Origin: Lycocorax pyrrhopterus obiensis | Lineage: Eukaryota; Chordata; Aves; Passeriformes; Paradisaeidae | NCBI GenBank assembly: GCA_014706295.1 | Contig: JACSVZ010000016.1 | Coordinates: forward strand, 6,925,168-6,989,167 | DNA: 64,000 nt | Direction: 5' to 3' | In this document: one piece after another, positions 12,537 to 25,732 of the stretch | Position numbering within the stretch: the stretch's first letter is position 1 | How the letters are laid out: each line of letters begins with the position of its first letter | Program-made: the position numbers and the translations under genes | The notes under the pieces: model-generated | The model's input: only the letters and a program-made list of their open reading frames with translations | What the model was told of the DNA's origin: nothing | The model's database searches: none

Positions 12537-15500
12537 AGGAGGAGGCTTGGTTAGTTTTCACATAACAGTTAGAACTATTTCTGCATCCTAATCCAACAGT
12601 GGAGATGTGTTAGCACCAGAACCAATAAATTCACTATTAGTTACCAGTACTATTCAGTTTAAAACAAGATCCATGGCAGCCACCAAACCCACACTCTATT
12701 CCTTCCCAGAGCGATTTATCGAACACTTTTTTTCCTGTCTCCCACATCCACAAATCAGTCTTGTGAGATTTTTTCCTTGAAAAATGTGCTATTTCTTCCT
12801 GTTTTGGCATTTAGGCTCAATGCAGAGATCCTAATTACCTTCCATCAGTAGTTTGTTTAGTAGTCTAAAAACTTGTAAATATGATAATGAAGGCTTAGAG
12901 TAGAGGGAAGAAATAAAAATATGTAAGAGAGATATATTTTCCTTCAACTCTTAAGTGTTTTGTCATCATCGACTTAACACAGTGCAGCACTGTTGATGGA
13001 AAACCTCTGAATTACTCTGCCAGCTCTGCATCACAAGATGTGTTTAGTATTTATGGCTACACACAGCCCCTAGATTTGGGCAAACCATCCAGCATTCCTG
13101 GAGATACCTCCCTTTGGAAATGTGGGGGAAAGCAGAATCTAACTTTACCTTTAAAGGACACTGAAGCACACACACATTGACCAGCTGTGGAGGAGGCGAG
13201 CTGGAAGGGGTGGGCTGGAGCGCAGGAGGCAGATGCAGCAATGCAGACATTTTCTTGTGCTGAACAAGAAAAATAGTTTTTCCTACACTGGATTAGATGT
13301 ACTTTTTAATGTAGCTGGACACCTTTCCCCCCTTGCCTTCTTATTAAGTAGTTTCTTTAGTTTCTGGTGAGTTTTCAAAGGGGAACACTTAAAATGCTGT
13401 CACAAACAGATGATGGCTTTGGAGCTTTCTTTCAATCCATTTCATCCCGACAAAACCAAAACAAAAGCAGGAGGGAGAAGAAGCCACTTTTCTCACTTTC
13501 CTCAGGATCAGTGTTCCCTGCTCTGGCCTCCTCACAGGTTTTCCTGGCCTTTTCCAGAGTGTTTGACACTGGCCACTGCTGGCAAGGTTGTGCTGCAGCA
13601 GACAAATGAGTGGTTTGATGCACTATGGCAGGTCCCATGCTCCCAAGTGATACAGTCAAAAAAGGAGCAGGAACTCTTGCACTCACAAGTAAGACTTTAG
13701 ACCAATAAAAAATTCATTTTAATCCTACTGCCCATTTCTCCTTGCTAAAAAACACCTCTTCCCCTCAACCTGCCCTGAAAAGTTACATATTTATGAAGAT
13801 TTTAATAATTCTTTCAGTATTAAAAAGCTCCAGTTGTACTAGATGACCTTCAGTGGAGCTGTGTGCCTCTTAAATTAACAAATACTGCTGTTTGAGAAGA
13901 GGGATGAACCCTACAAATAATCCCAGCCTCACAACATCCCAGTGTGCAGTAAAATTGGCAGTTTCCCTGCAGCTGCACACAGGTGTGTTCCCTCAGTCCT
14001 GCTGAACACTGCAGCTCCTGTGAGAGGGCAGGATCTCCTGGATCCTGCTCCACACAATCCCTCCCCTGCAGATCACCACAGGCTCAGCTTCACTCGAGCA
14101 TGGCAGGGCTTCATCCAGCACCAGAAACACATCCCTGCTTCACACAGGAAGGTAAGAGCCAGGTAAGCCAGGAGAAGAGAGCACACAGGAAGATGGAGCA
14201 GCAGCTGAGCTCTAGATGCAAGATAGCTTAGCTGGAAAATGAACAGGAGAAACCCTTGATACTCCACTGTACTGTGCTGCTGCCACCTGGAACCAGCATT
14301 TCCTGACCTGCCAAGTGCCTGCTCTAAGATGGAAATGTCATCCCAGTGTTCACTGCAATTACACCAAAGCACCCTTGACAGAGGAAGGTGTGTGGTTTAT
14401 AAAACACTCTGACTGGGACTTGGTTTTAACTGTCCAAAACAATACAGAGCTTATCAAAATAACAAAAACAAAGCCTGCAAACCTCTCATCTGAAAGATTG
14501 CATCCTAAGAGTTACAGCTGGAGCTAATGCTTAACTAAGGATGATTTTGGCAGGACTGTGCTTTTCTGCACTCTTTGCAGGAAATCAATTAGAGGTTTTA
14601 TCTTCCTTTTGAAAGAATAAAAATTCAAAGAATAAGTAATCTCTGTTTTAGTCAATACTACCATTCTGAGAGAGATTTGTAACACAGATAAAAATAGATC
14701 CAGAAGCCACTGACATAGGAATAAACCACCACAACAACTGTTACCTTTCAAAATACTGAGTAAACCTCATATTACCTCTACATTACAGTCTCAAAGTTAA
14801 GACAGCACTTAAATATTGCTTCTACACTTAATTTAACTGAGTAATAAACTTTTCTCCCCTTCATTTCTTGCTTAGGTTATGAACTCCTCAGAACTGGCCC
14901 AGGTTGCACATTTGTGCACATGGACATTTTCCTCTCACAACTTTGGGAGCAGCAACCAAGTACAGGAGGACAATCCCAAAGAATCTAAATAGCCATGTAT
15001 CTACCTTCTGTTAAATGGAATTTTTTTACTCACATTCTTGTGGCTCCTTTTGAGCACAGTAGCTGCAGAAAATGTCATTGTTGACTTTGAGAAGGAAACA
15101 GGAATGGTCAGGCAGAATGACAAGATGATTATGTAGGTTCTATCCAATTGAACCGCTCTAGTCAATCAACTGGAATAATAAATGGGAATAAAATTTAGGT
15201 GGGGTCTAATTACAGGGATCTTCTAACTTCTTATGAGCAGGTAGGATACCAGAACACCAAAACATTTGTATTGGAAAAAACAATGTACTAGTTTGCTGGT
15301 TCAGACAGGTAATGTAAACAAAGGCACACATATAGAAAGGTAAAAAGCTCAAAATACGTTACTTTTGTATTGCAGTTCTGTTTCCCAACAGAGAACACAC
15401 GGGAATGGATTTACAAAGCTCCTCAGAAATATGTATAAAACACACACATACAGGATATTTAGATTTTGATGCACACACATAGTTATAATGCACATACATA

Positions 15501-15700
15501 CTCCATCTGCCATAAAAAAACCTTCCTTCTGCTTTGACTGCAGCACCATCATATTTTGCCAAAATTGAAATACCCTCATTCTTTCATTTCTATGTCATTG
15601 ATCAAATAAATGAAGATGCTCACTGATCCTTTTAAAGAACAGTAATAGTGACCACAGTAATATTTCCAGAGGCTTTGAACAAAAGTGGACAGATCTGGGG
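12537..15700. other. Unique non-coding sequence
   Basis: No repeat family or exon recognised. 13400-14300 is somewhat GC-richer and carries overlapping open frames on both strands (up to 99 codons), none of them familiar. Clustered open frames on both strands point to base composition and not to a gene. Confidence 0.6.
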
Positions 15701-15705
15701 CTTTG

Positions 15706-15760
15706 AAACACATTCACTTCGTGTGCCTCAGTCCCCCTGCCATGAAGTATGATACAGGTG
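15706..15760 (+). repeat. MIR-like SINE remnant (sense)
   Basis: The stretch ATTCACTTCGTGTGCCTCAG followed by 'tccccctgccatgaagtatgat' follows the MIR core order: 'cacttaacctctctgtgcctcagtttcc', then 'tgtaaaatggggataat'. It is heavily diverged. The identification rests on one well-matching block (GTGCCTCAGTCCCCC) plus approximate flanks. Confidence 0.4.
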
Positions 15761-15764
15761 CTTT

Positions 15765-18700
15765 TTAAAATACTTATTTACTATCCATGAACAAATCAAA
15801 TACGTGAAAAACTAGCTCTTTCTGGAAATATACTTCTTGTAATTGGCTTCCAAGTCTCATCTACTATTATTTTTTTTACACTCTTTTAGTTCATATTTTT
15901 TACTACATCAGTAAAAAACAAATTGAATGGCGTTTTGCTCCTGAAGTGTCCTATGCCTTCATCCTCAGACCCTATTTTTCAATTTGGTTTCATCTTCTCT
16001 TCCTCCTAATGCATTCCTATGGATTTAAAAAGCAAACTATCAGCCCTAGCTGATACCTAAACCACAGGGTCTCAATGTCCCTTCTCAACTCAAGGGCCTG
16101 GGAGCTGTCCTCCTTCAAATGCAACACAGGAGGTGTGAGAGAAATATCCCACTCCATCGGGACAGCATGCCAGGAAAAAACCAAACATCAAACTGATTCA
16201 GTGCTGGGAGAATCTCTAGACTGAAAATCAGTCAATCTCATGATAGGAGTGCAATGACATATTAATGGAGCAGTGGGACAAAACAATCTCCAGAAATCAA
16301 ACAAATTCAGGAATAAATTGGGAGCTACCAGGAACTTCACTGCCTCCCCAGCAGATCACATGCCAGTCTCTAGCCAGCATGAATTCACATGTGTGGGCTA
16401 GACATGAGGAAAGTGCAGTTAAATAAATGATTAAAATGTTTAAAAAATAAAATAAAGAACAAAACATGCAGAAATACTCCTGACCCCTAAAAAAGCTACG
16501 TAGCATCTTAACTGGGTCACCTGTGGTACCTTAGTGCTACAAAACCACTTGACAAATATCCGTCTTAAAAACCTGCAAGCTACATTTCCTTCCCTTTGAG
16601 AAAATGATGGAACTGGACAGAAAGCTGTAAAGGTCTTTAATGCAGCTGAACACAGATACCATAGGAATACAGAGAGAATAGAAGTTTTACACGTTTTACT
16701 TTCTTTTTTTTTGCTAGGGAGCTATGACACCTACTGTTTCTCACCCATCTTTCCTCTTACCCAGAAAATTACTCACTATGTAGACACACACATGTAATCA
16801 CAATAATTATCTTCAAAAACTGAATAATGTCCTTGAAATGGAGAGCTTTCATCTTTGTTTCATTAAACTAGGACTTCAGATAAGCAACTTCATGTACCTT
16901 TTAATTTTCTTTAGGCAAACTCTATCCCTTTGCAAAGCTTTTCTATAGACAACAAAGCTGTGAGGAAGCAGGCAAAGAATTATGAGTGACTTTCACTTTC
17001 TGAGTTTTTGTGTTATTTTGAAAAGCCTCAGAGGCATTTCTGGGAAGGAAGGAGATAGCAAACAACAACAATAAAAATTATAATGTCATTAAGGATGCCT
17101 GAAATGACATTGCCAATGTTAAGGAAATGTCTGTGTTTGTAACATCCCATCATTTAAGACTGCCACTGACAAATTGCCATAACCAAATGACACTGCAGAT
17201 GCAGCACTTGCCAGCTACTCTGTGCACAAACTTTGACCCAATCGAATTGGTTTGGATACCATAGATTTAATTAGGCAGACAGAAACTATCGTATACCCAT
17301 GAATAAATCTTTGTAATAGCGACTTCACATTGATCTTTTCTACACAGACAAGAATTCAAGTTATGCTACATTGTTATAAATCAAATTATAGTGAATGTCT
17401 TGGAGAACTTATCAATGGATATGATTGATTTTTTTAAAAAGTACCTTTCTGAGATGCATGTTTGTGCATCTTAGTTCAAACCAGTCATCAAAGAGCATGT
17501 TAGAAATCATTCTGATTTCTTTCTTTGCATTTTGCTCTACATACAAAGAAATTAGAGAATTCGTGGAGCCCTACATCAAGAATATTGTGATGTCAGAGCA
17601 GAATTCCAAACATTTTGCATTTGCTGTTCTCGTTCATCTGGCTGTATCTGACCGTGTTTTTCAGTGCCTTATGTTTTATGTCACCTCCATTTTGCGTTTC
17701 TCCTGCAAAGCATCTATTTAAATCTTGCAGCCCTTCACCTTGCAAGGAAAGAAGACAGATTAGCAGATGTGGAGTGCCCCCCAATCCACAAAACTCTGTA
17801 GATGTACATTACTGTTAATAAAATCCTTATTGTTGTGCTACCACTACAGGAAATAAGCAGGGGCACAGGGCAGCGAAAGGCAGAAGGGTCAGAAATACAT
17901 GGCAAGAGATGAAAGGACACAATTTTCTTGGAGAATAGAAGGTGCATCTCTGTGTGATCTATCAGTCCCTCCTGCTGTCACCACAAGCTGACCCCTGTGT
18001 TTTCTTTTCATGGTGAATATGCCCCAGTTAGGTTGATGTAATGCTTCCTTCTGTCTGCAGGGCTCCCACTGAAAATTAGCTACCAAAGACAACTCAAAAC
18101 AGCAGAAGTATTTTCAGAAACAGCTGTGACAAAATCTGAGTCAGGAAGCAGACAACCCAGTTTTCAGCTAGATACAGATTACAGAGGGTTGAAAGATGTC
18201 AACAACTATTTTCATCCCTTTTGAGGTTAAAATTTTTTGTTACCATTTATCAATTCTAAGGATGAGGGGAAAAAAATAAAACACCCAAACCCTTCTCATT
18301 GCTGTGCTATACAAATATTGTGGGGAATTTGCTGCTGAGAGAAGAAAGCTCTGGGCTAGGCAGAATGCACTCTGGGCAGCCATGGCCTGCACAGCCTACG
18401 TCCAGAGAAGTCAATATTTCAGGTTTTTTTAATCTCATTCTTGCTACTCTTCATAGAAAAAGAAAAGGTTCAAGAAGTATCTCAGACCATGTGTTACAGC
18501 TCCAGGTAATCTCTTTGCCTCTGCTATCTCCAGGCTGTTTGTCTGCCTTCAGCAGATACCTTGACTGTCTCTGGCAGTTTTTTAATGAGAGAAGAGAACT
18601 TCAGTGTTCTCGTTAAGCCTGAGAAAGAGCACTTGGCAAGGCCATGGATGTTAATGGAGCATGTCTTCCCCACCCTCTATTCCTACTTGTTTGGCAAACA

Positions 18701-18929
18701 CGGTCATTGTTCAGCATAAAAGCAGTATTTACCCTGTGCCAAAACAAAATGAAGTGGTACCCTGTGATCTCAGCCAGGGTGAGGGATTTATGGTACCAGG
18801 CATTGTGCAAAAACAGAATTAATGACAAGACTGGAAACTTTACAAAGCAAAGAGATGGGATAAGCTAAGAAGCGAGGGAAAAGAGAGAATGCATTGGAAA
18901 AGATTCAAGGGTCTGCTATGGGATACTGA
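15765..18929. other. Unique non-coding sequence with one inverted repeat
   Basis: No exon or transposon recognised. A perfect 9-bp inverted repeat (AATGTCATT at 17082-17090, AATGACATT at 17103-17111, 12-nt spacer) sits in a stretch of even composition (about 17060-17300) that could be a conserved non-coding element. The longest open frames are about 105 codons and unfamiliar. Confidence 0.55.
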
Positions 18930-18930
18930 A

Positions 18931-18963
18931 ATTGAATCAGTATTCAATCCAATTGAATTGGAT
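18931..18963. repeat. Compound palindrome
   Basis: ATTGAAT and ATTCAAT form an inverted pair (18931-18937 and 18941-18947). The adjoining 17-mer at 18947-18963 (ATCCAATT, G, AATTGGAT) is a perfect palindrome around one central base. It directly abuts the first copy of a local duplication that starts at 18960. Confidence 0.8.
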
Positions 18964-19014
18964 CTTGACTCCTTCTGAAACTTTTTTCACATGGGTGACA
19001 TAAGATTCACAGAA
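18960..19014 (+). repeat. Local direct duplication, copy 1 (55 bp)
   Basis: This copy matches 19307-19360 with only three differences: one T/C, one single-base gap and one C/G. Shared blocks include GACTCCTTCTGAAACTTTTT and ATAAGATTCACAGAA. The copies are in the same orientation, about 347 bp apart, with unrelated sequence between them. I do not recognise a repeat family. Confidence 0.9.
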
Positions 19015-19306
19015 TGTCTTTACTGTATTTCTAATTTTGCTGTCTTGGACATTAGCAAAACTGTTCCTTCCTCACATTCTTCTATTCTTTATCAATACTC
19101 CTAAAGGGGATGATGATTATTTAGCTATGAGGATAAGGCATTTTGCTAAGAAACTCAGAGCTTTACGCTTATCTCCGCACTATCTTACTCAAAACAAAAT
19201 ATATTCTTCAGGTTAGGTGTTTTACATGTCCAACATTCAGCAGCATCACTCTGAAAAACTGTACATGGTCATCATCACATGAGGGAGGGAAAGGGATCTG
19301 ATAGCT

Positions 19307-19360
19307 GGATCTCGACTCCTTCTGAAACTTTTTTCAATGGGTGAGATAAGATTCACAGAA
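19307..19360 (+). repeat. Local direct duplication, copy 2 (54 bp)
   Basis: Second copy of the unit at 18960-19014. The copy begins GGATCTCGACTCCTTC and ends GATTCACAGAA. The palindrome just before copy 1 is not present before copy 2, so the palindrome was not part of the duplicated unit or has been lost. Confidence 0.9.
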
Positions 19361-22300
19361 AAGCTGCCTGTTACAGTAATGACATTGAAGAAACAAATAC
19401 AGAGAGTTTTCCAAATTAATGTTGTGTTCCAGCCTCTCTAACTCATACAGTGGCACAGTTTTTTCATGCTCTGTATGCTGCACTAACTTTGTTGTCACAG
19501 AGATGAGCAATAATCCAGAGAAGGAACTGTTTACAGCCTGCTTAACTCCACATTATGAGTTCTAATGACTCCAGACGTATGTCACAGATTAAGGACAAGG
19601 ATAGGATTATGTGAACGTTTCCCACTTCGGGTTTAAAATTAATCAAATTAAAAATAACCTGCATTTCATAATTTACTGACAAGTAGAGTATTTAAGATAA
19701 AATATAATGTTTCACATCATCTCCATTCAAGACACTTATTCAAGCCTTATACTTTTCTTACAGACATGCTTCTTTCTCTTGTGTACAAAACAACGGTTAT
19801 AGACAGCAAAGGCAATAAAAATGTCATCTTCTGTAAAAAGTTACCACTCTCCTACTACTCCAAATACCAGCAGTTGCAATTTTCACAGTCACTAAATTCC
19901 ATAAATGCTTTATAAGTTCGGTTATGTATTTCTCAGACACATGGTGTTTATGAAGTTTGCCACACTAACAGCTCTGAAGACTAGAATCTTCTATCCATGT
20001 CTTCTTTTTCCTTCCCTCCCACCCCATGATGTAACTTTAAATGTTTGAAATAACCAGACTTTTAAAAATGTATTTCCATTAAACATATATGCATGCTTGT
20101 TGGTATATGTGTGCATACATCCACAAACAATTAATGTCAAGGCTAGAAACAGTTTCACTGCTTTGCTTTCTTTAAAAGATAAATTTACAAGCTTGCTATC
20201 TTACTAGTTGCAGTGAAAAGAAACATGATATATTATTTCTTTTCCTTTGACTGTAGCTTACTAAAAGTCTTCCAGGTGTCTCTTTGGTCATCTGAGTGAG
20301 AGAGCAAGAGATTGAAGTATGGTTTCTTCCTTCCTGTCCTTTGAGATATTTCACTGGCAGGTTCTTATTTCTGAACAGAATTGTCCTGATTTTGCTCTAG
20401 TTTGATGTCTAAGCATCATGGGTACGTGGATTGTGCATTCCCTAAAAACCACAGTGTGATCTTTAAGTTAGATATTCAGGGTAACAAAAGGGTAAACCTG
20501 GAAATTGTTGGGTGTGCAGTCAGAACACGAGAGGTGTGTATAGTGATATTTCAGAATGATGCCTACTGACAGGAATAAAGATCCCTCATTTACTTTGCTG
20601 AGCAATGTCATGTTGTTCTACCAGCGAGAAGATCTTTCCCAGACTCACTGGTCAGTGCTAAAAGCGGTTTGAAACCGTGTAAGAGAGGGATGGGAAAAGT
20701 GCTGGTCCATGACCTGGGTCAGTAGGAGACAGCTCTCCCCCCTCTGGCAGCAGCTGTTCCAGCCTGGAGGGGACAAGATGAGCTGTTCTGTGTGTGGCTA
20801 TTGATGTTCCTAAGAACAAAGGTTCAAGAAAAATACACCCAAAACAAGAATTCATCAGGAGAAGGCATGTCCACAAGGGAGGAGCTTTCCAAGGAAAGGT
20901 TTTGCCAAAGCTAACACTGCAGCCCCAGGCAGACCTGACAGTGCCACTGTCAGCAGAGCAGTTAAAGCCCTGTTCACGGCACAGAGACTGCAGTTACTCT
21001 GTAGACATTAAACCTGAGTGTAAAAACTTTACTTGTGTAGTTGTTTCTTTGCAAGAGATTACAAACCAGACTGGATAATACAGCAGCACAGAGACTCCAT
21101 CCCACAGACCACCATCCCTCTCTTCCCCACCAGCCAAGACCTGCATTCCAATGCATAGTTCCCCACATTTTACCAGACAAATGCAGCTACAGCCACTATG
21201 CAAGGAAAGTTAATATCCTGAAATTAGTAAGGACTCCAAGATTCGGTGTCTATCTTTACACAAAAAGCCTTTTTTTCTGACACACATTGGCAAAGCTATC
21301 CCCAGATATTAAGGCCTCACTTTTTCCCTAAAGTTTCTAGGATGGGTTTCACACTCTGTACAGACAACTTATTGCCTAATGACTGCCTAAATGCAGTGAA
21401 GTTGAAGAACTCAGTTTAGGATCGTGGAACCAGGGACTATGCTTACATTTTATAAACCACTATGAACTGCAGTTCACATACTTCTTTCTATCATATTTAG
21501 GAGCCAAGGAATCAGAGGTGTCAGAAATATGAAGTTGATTAATCACTGAAATAGCTTTCTCAAGGTCCACTGCATTTGCCTACCACCTACAGTGTTTATT
21601 CAGTCACACGCTGTAAGTTCTTCAAAAAAATTACTATCTTCCCCTCAGCAGAAAAACTGGGAAAATGGTCCAGCCTAGACTCATAAAAAGAGACTGTTCA
21701 GTTTGCTTCTTGGTATGAAAAGCCTTCACAGTAATTTTCTCTGCATCTTGCTAAGAAAAACTGAGAAAAATAAGTTTCAGCCAAAATAAGTCAAAACATT
21801 CTTGTAAACAAAGCAGACTTTCCTTCTAATCTAATTTTCTTGCATTGTAATGTTGGAAGTGTATGGACAGCATTTGGGGGAAGTTATCTTTGGTTTTACA
21901 CCAGCAGGTATTTATCAATCACATGCTGTATTCCCAAACTTCAGAAATTCAGCATAACTTCTGAATGAAAGGGGTTGCAGTGATTTGCCAAGAATAAACA
22001 CAAATCACGACACCCGACACATGCTGAAGTCCACTACCACCCATTCCATTTGCCAGATCTTCAGAACGTTGGTTTTGTTAGTTCGCTATTGAGCCAAATT
22101 CTCTTACTATCAGTGCAGAATTAGCTCCAGGTTCATGCAATGTCCTCGGTCTGTGCCTGGGCTCCCCACGCTCCCTTGTAGTACAAACAATTACTCCTAG
22201 CAGCTCCTCAGCCAAACAAATTGCTGTGTGCTTCGCAGTTGCTTGCACTGCCCCAGAGAACACATCCTGCTGCAAGGGGGGCTGAGTGCTCGGCTGTGTG

Positions 22301-25300
22301 ACACGCGCAGCACCTCGTGTCTTCAGAGGAAAGGTCGGTTTGCTCTTACTTGGAATAAAGTAATATCGGATTTTGTAATAACACACTAATGGAAACACTG
22401 CCACAAAAAAGAGGAGCTCAGACCAATCTGCAAACAGAAGCTGAGAAAGCAGAAGGGACCTGCAACTCATTTGCTAAATGTAACGATTCATTGTTATAAA
22501 ATGACAAAATGCGAAAACGTGTAGGTGAAAGGACACTGTATGTGGAAGTCGAGAAGAAAAAAACCACTGCTATCCCAGTCTGAAGATGAAATAATTACAG
22601 GGATAAATACAATTTCTAAATAATCAAAACACTCCCAAGACAAGCACAGTTCCTTTGTTTACTCTTACAGCAAACAGATTTAACTGTCTCATCAACATTG
22701 TCAACTACTACAGCAAATGTTCCTGGCAAGAATCTGCGACACAAAGAACTGTAAAGATCATATTTTTGTTCTGAGTTGAGGTCTAATCATAGCAGCTTCA
22801 CGAGAAGTGTTTTGCACAAATTAGCTCCTGGCAAACAGATTTGCTTTCATCAAATCACAATCCACTGATGTTTCTAGCACAGAGCTTTTATGCACACCAG
22901 GATTCTCATGTGAAAGAAAAGGGAAACCATATGTTTTTATTCACCTTCAGTTCTCTCTGCCATATGATCTTGCATTCTAGTGACAAAATGCTTTTAATTA
23001 ACAGAATGTGTTGAAATCTATTTCCAAAAATGGGTTAAAATTAAAATACTAAACCCGTTTTAAGACTAAAGATCTTTATTAATAAAACCACTACAGTTTT
23101 ATATAAATTAATGGATTTTCTTTTATTCCGTAACCTGGTTTTCCATAAAGATACTTCAGGCTCTAAGAACTGATTTTGCTTTCTTCTTAAGCAAGTTTGA
23201 AGAGAGAACAAATGAAAAAAAACCCACATCTTGAAGATGTCAGAAACTTATTTTAAATGCTGCTATAGCAATAGCTTAAGGGCAACTACTTTTTTAGAGA
23301 GCCTAGATAAAGATTCTTTTTACAATTAATAAAATATTAGCTTTTCAAAGTCCTAACTCCTTTTTTGCAAGCAGTAGGTGAGCTTGCCCCCTAATTTCAT
23401 TTTTTTCTTATCAGAAAGTTGAAAGATAAATGTCAGACTTTACCAAAAACATAAATTGGTAGTTCCTACAGCCTTCTGAATTAGAGCATAAAATGAGACT
23501 ATATCCTTAAATTCTAATGCCACAGAAATCAGCCTCTATATACTGTACCGAGAAAAAAATCAGTTTGCCTTTCCTGAGTGATAAATACATTTCTGTAAAA
23601 GAGTTGCAGTTAAATCTCTGGCTACTCTGTATGTTTAAGAAAATAAAATAGCACCAGGATTATTTCATGTTTTTCACATTGCACCAGTACAATAGAAAAT
23701 GGATTTGCTACTGGCTGCCCATCTTGATGGCTTTTAGTTTCTGCTATTTCTAGTCTCAGAATTTGAAAGAATTTGCTTTTAATAAATCATAGCTGTCTTA
23801 AAACTGTTGTTTGAACTTGGTTGGAGGTGACTTTTTTTGTTTGGTTTGGTTTTCAAGTGAAATGACACAATGAGCAAAACAATATACAATTGCCTATATA
23901 ATTCTAATCTTTAAAAGCACTGTTTCTGACTGCTTCTTTACAACTTCTCTACTGCTTCTCTGCTTCTCCTGCAACACAGTTTTCATTCCACTGCACAATC
24001 AAACATTTTACCTAAAAAAAGTGCTGAGCTGCAGAACGCACCCCAAACCACTGCAGTTTGAGTGGCTCAGTCCTTTGGACACCTTGATTTACAGAGACAG
24101 CTGTGTTGGGCATACACAGACAAAGGCTGGAACACCAAGTGCAGCACAGCGGCTGCGCCACCCCAGCTCAGGTCTGAGCTTGCAGCTCACTCTGTGGGAA
24201 TTCAGAGACCTGAGCCTTCACTCCCCAGCACAGATGTGACAGAATCCCACAGCTGTTGGGTCAGGATGCACTGATTCCTCCTCACCTTTTCATATGTAGA
24301 GCATAACAAGCTTGGACAAACAGCAGGCAAGACTCTTTTCTCTAAATAATGCTTCTTTTATCAAATAAACTTAAGTGAAACACTTTAGTAGAAACATATG
24401 CAGATGCCATTGAAATCATTAATTTCTGTTCAAGAAACAGGTCTGCAGAATAGAAGCAAAGCTGCTATTAACTTGTCAGTTTTATTCAAGGTACATTAAA
24501 AATAAAAGAATCAACCCATTTACACATTTGTAAGTTCAATGATAATCACAGTCTGAAATCTCCAACAGATTTTTCAGGGAAAAAAGATGATTGCAAACAC
24601 TGCCTGGTGTCTGAGTTATTTCTTTAGGTGGACCTGATTGATTTTCTGAGTGTGGTAGCAAAAACTTTGCTTTCCAATTCTCAAAACACAGCAGAAAATG
24701 AAAGCAGAAGGAAAAAATTATTACAACAAAATGAAGATAGGTTCATGTGATGGACACTGGCCTGATTTTTCATCTGCTGCTATTTAGGTAAAGGAATACT
24801 CCCTTCTGTTCCTCCTTGTAAGGACTTAAAATATTGACATTTTTATGTGGAAAGGCAACCTTTTTCTTCACAAAGCTCAAGATACTTAAAAACCAAATCT
24901 GGTTAGGACAAAGGAAGAATTATGATCATACCTTTCTAGGGATAAATAAACACTAATAAATGAGAATTAAGACAAAACCTTGATCTGACACCTGCTAATT
25001 AGTCAAGCTCCAGTACCACACAAATTGCAACTCTGGGGCAGTAACTTGCCTTGTTCAGCACCACATTTTCTCAGTATCACGTGTGAATAGCAAATCAAGC
25101 ACTCCCTTAGCACAGGAAGAAATGTCTCCTTGACAATATCCAGGCTTACACTCTGCACAAAAAGAGCTCACAAATTTACCAGCTTTAAAGCCAAAACTAT
25201 TCCTGTCCCACTGAACACAAAGAACACCTTTGGTGCTCCTCTCACTCTCTGGGGAGTTTGCTGGGACTCATTTATTACAAAAAGGAATTTATTTCCACAA

Positions 25301-25607
25301 GGTATAACAACTTTTATTCCCTCTAAGGCAAAAGCATTGTACCTAATAAAAGTAAAGCTATACAAGGAAAGAGGGAGGATTTCAATAAAACAAAACTGGT
25401 TACGATAAACCAGAGTTAATTTTGAGCAGTATACATCTCCAGTGCTGAGGAGCCACAGATGTCACAGAGTAGGGAGGAAAGAATCCAGCCAAAAATGCAG
25501 AAGGAAGATTATCTTCTACTGACTAGGACTAACTGTGCTAGAGACAAAACTACAAAAACATGTTCTACTATTTGTATCCTGCTCAAAAGATCTGAATATC
25601 CAGTTTT
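19361..25607. other. Unique non-coding sequence
   Basis: Over 6 kb with no recognised exon, transposon or RNA gene. An alternating purine-pyrimidine patch (ATATATGCATGC) lies near 20086-20097. 22130-22330 has mild CpG enrichment and a 130-codon open frame on the minus strand (22078-22470) whose translation I do not recognise. It has no supporting splice or promoter context. Confidence 0.6.
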
Positions 25608-25732
25608 ACATCAGCTGGATTTAGTCCCACCCCTCCCTGGGCCCAGCCATCCAGACAGTTTTGCACCCAGTGAAGAACACGCCATGAGCTGCCAGGTTCT
25701 CCAGAAGAATGCTGTGGGAAACAGTGTCAAAT
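25608..25732 (-). pseudogene. CR1 LINE reverse-transcriptase (ORF2) remnant, frameshifted
   Basis: On the minus strand, 25731 down to 25681 translates as FDTVSHSILLENLAAHG. This matches the segment of CR1 ORF2 that follows the first catalytic block of the reverse transcriptase (LDFSKAFD-TVSH). After a frameshift the next stretch reads LHWVQNCLDGWAQ, the expected continuation, and the match then fades near 25608. This is a dead internal fragment of a CR1 element, separate from the four 3'-end copies. A 145-codon open frame on the plus strand (25459-25896) runs across it and is therefore not a gene. Confidence 0.9.

Noticed and set aside
22078..22470. 130-codon minus-strand frame with mild CpG enrichment
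   Set aside because: The hydrophobic start suggested a membrane protein, but nothing is recognisable and no splice or promoter signals support it.
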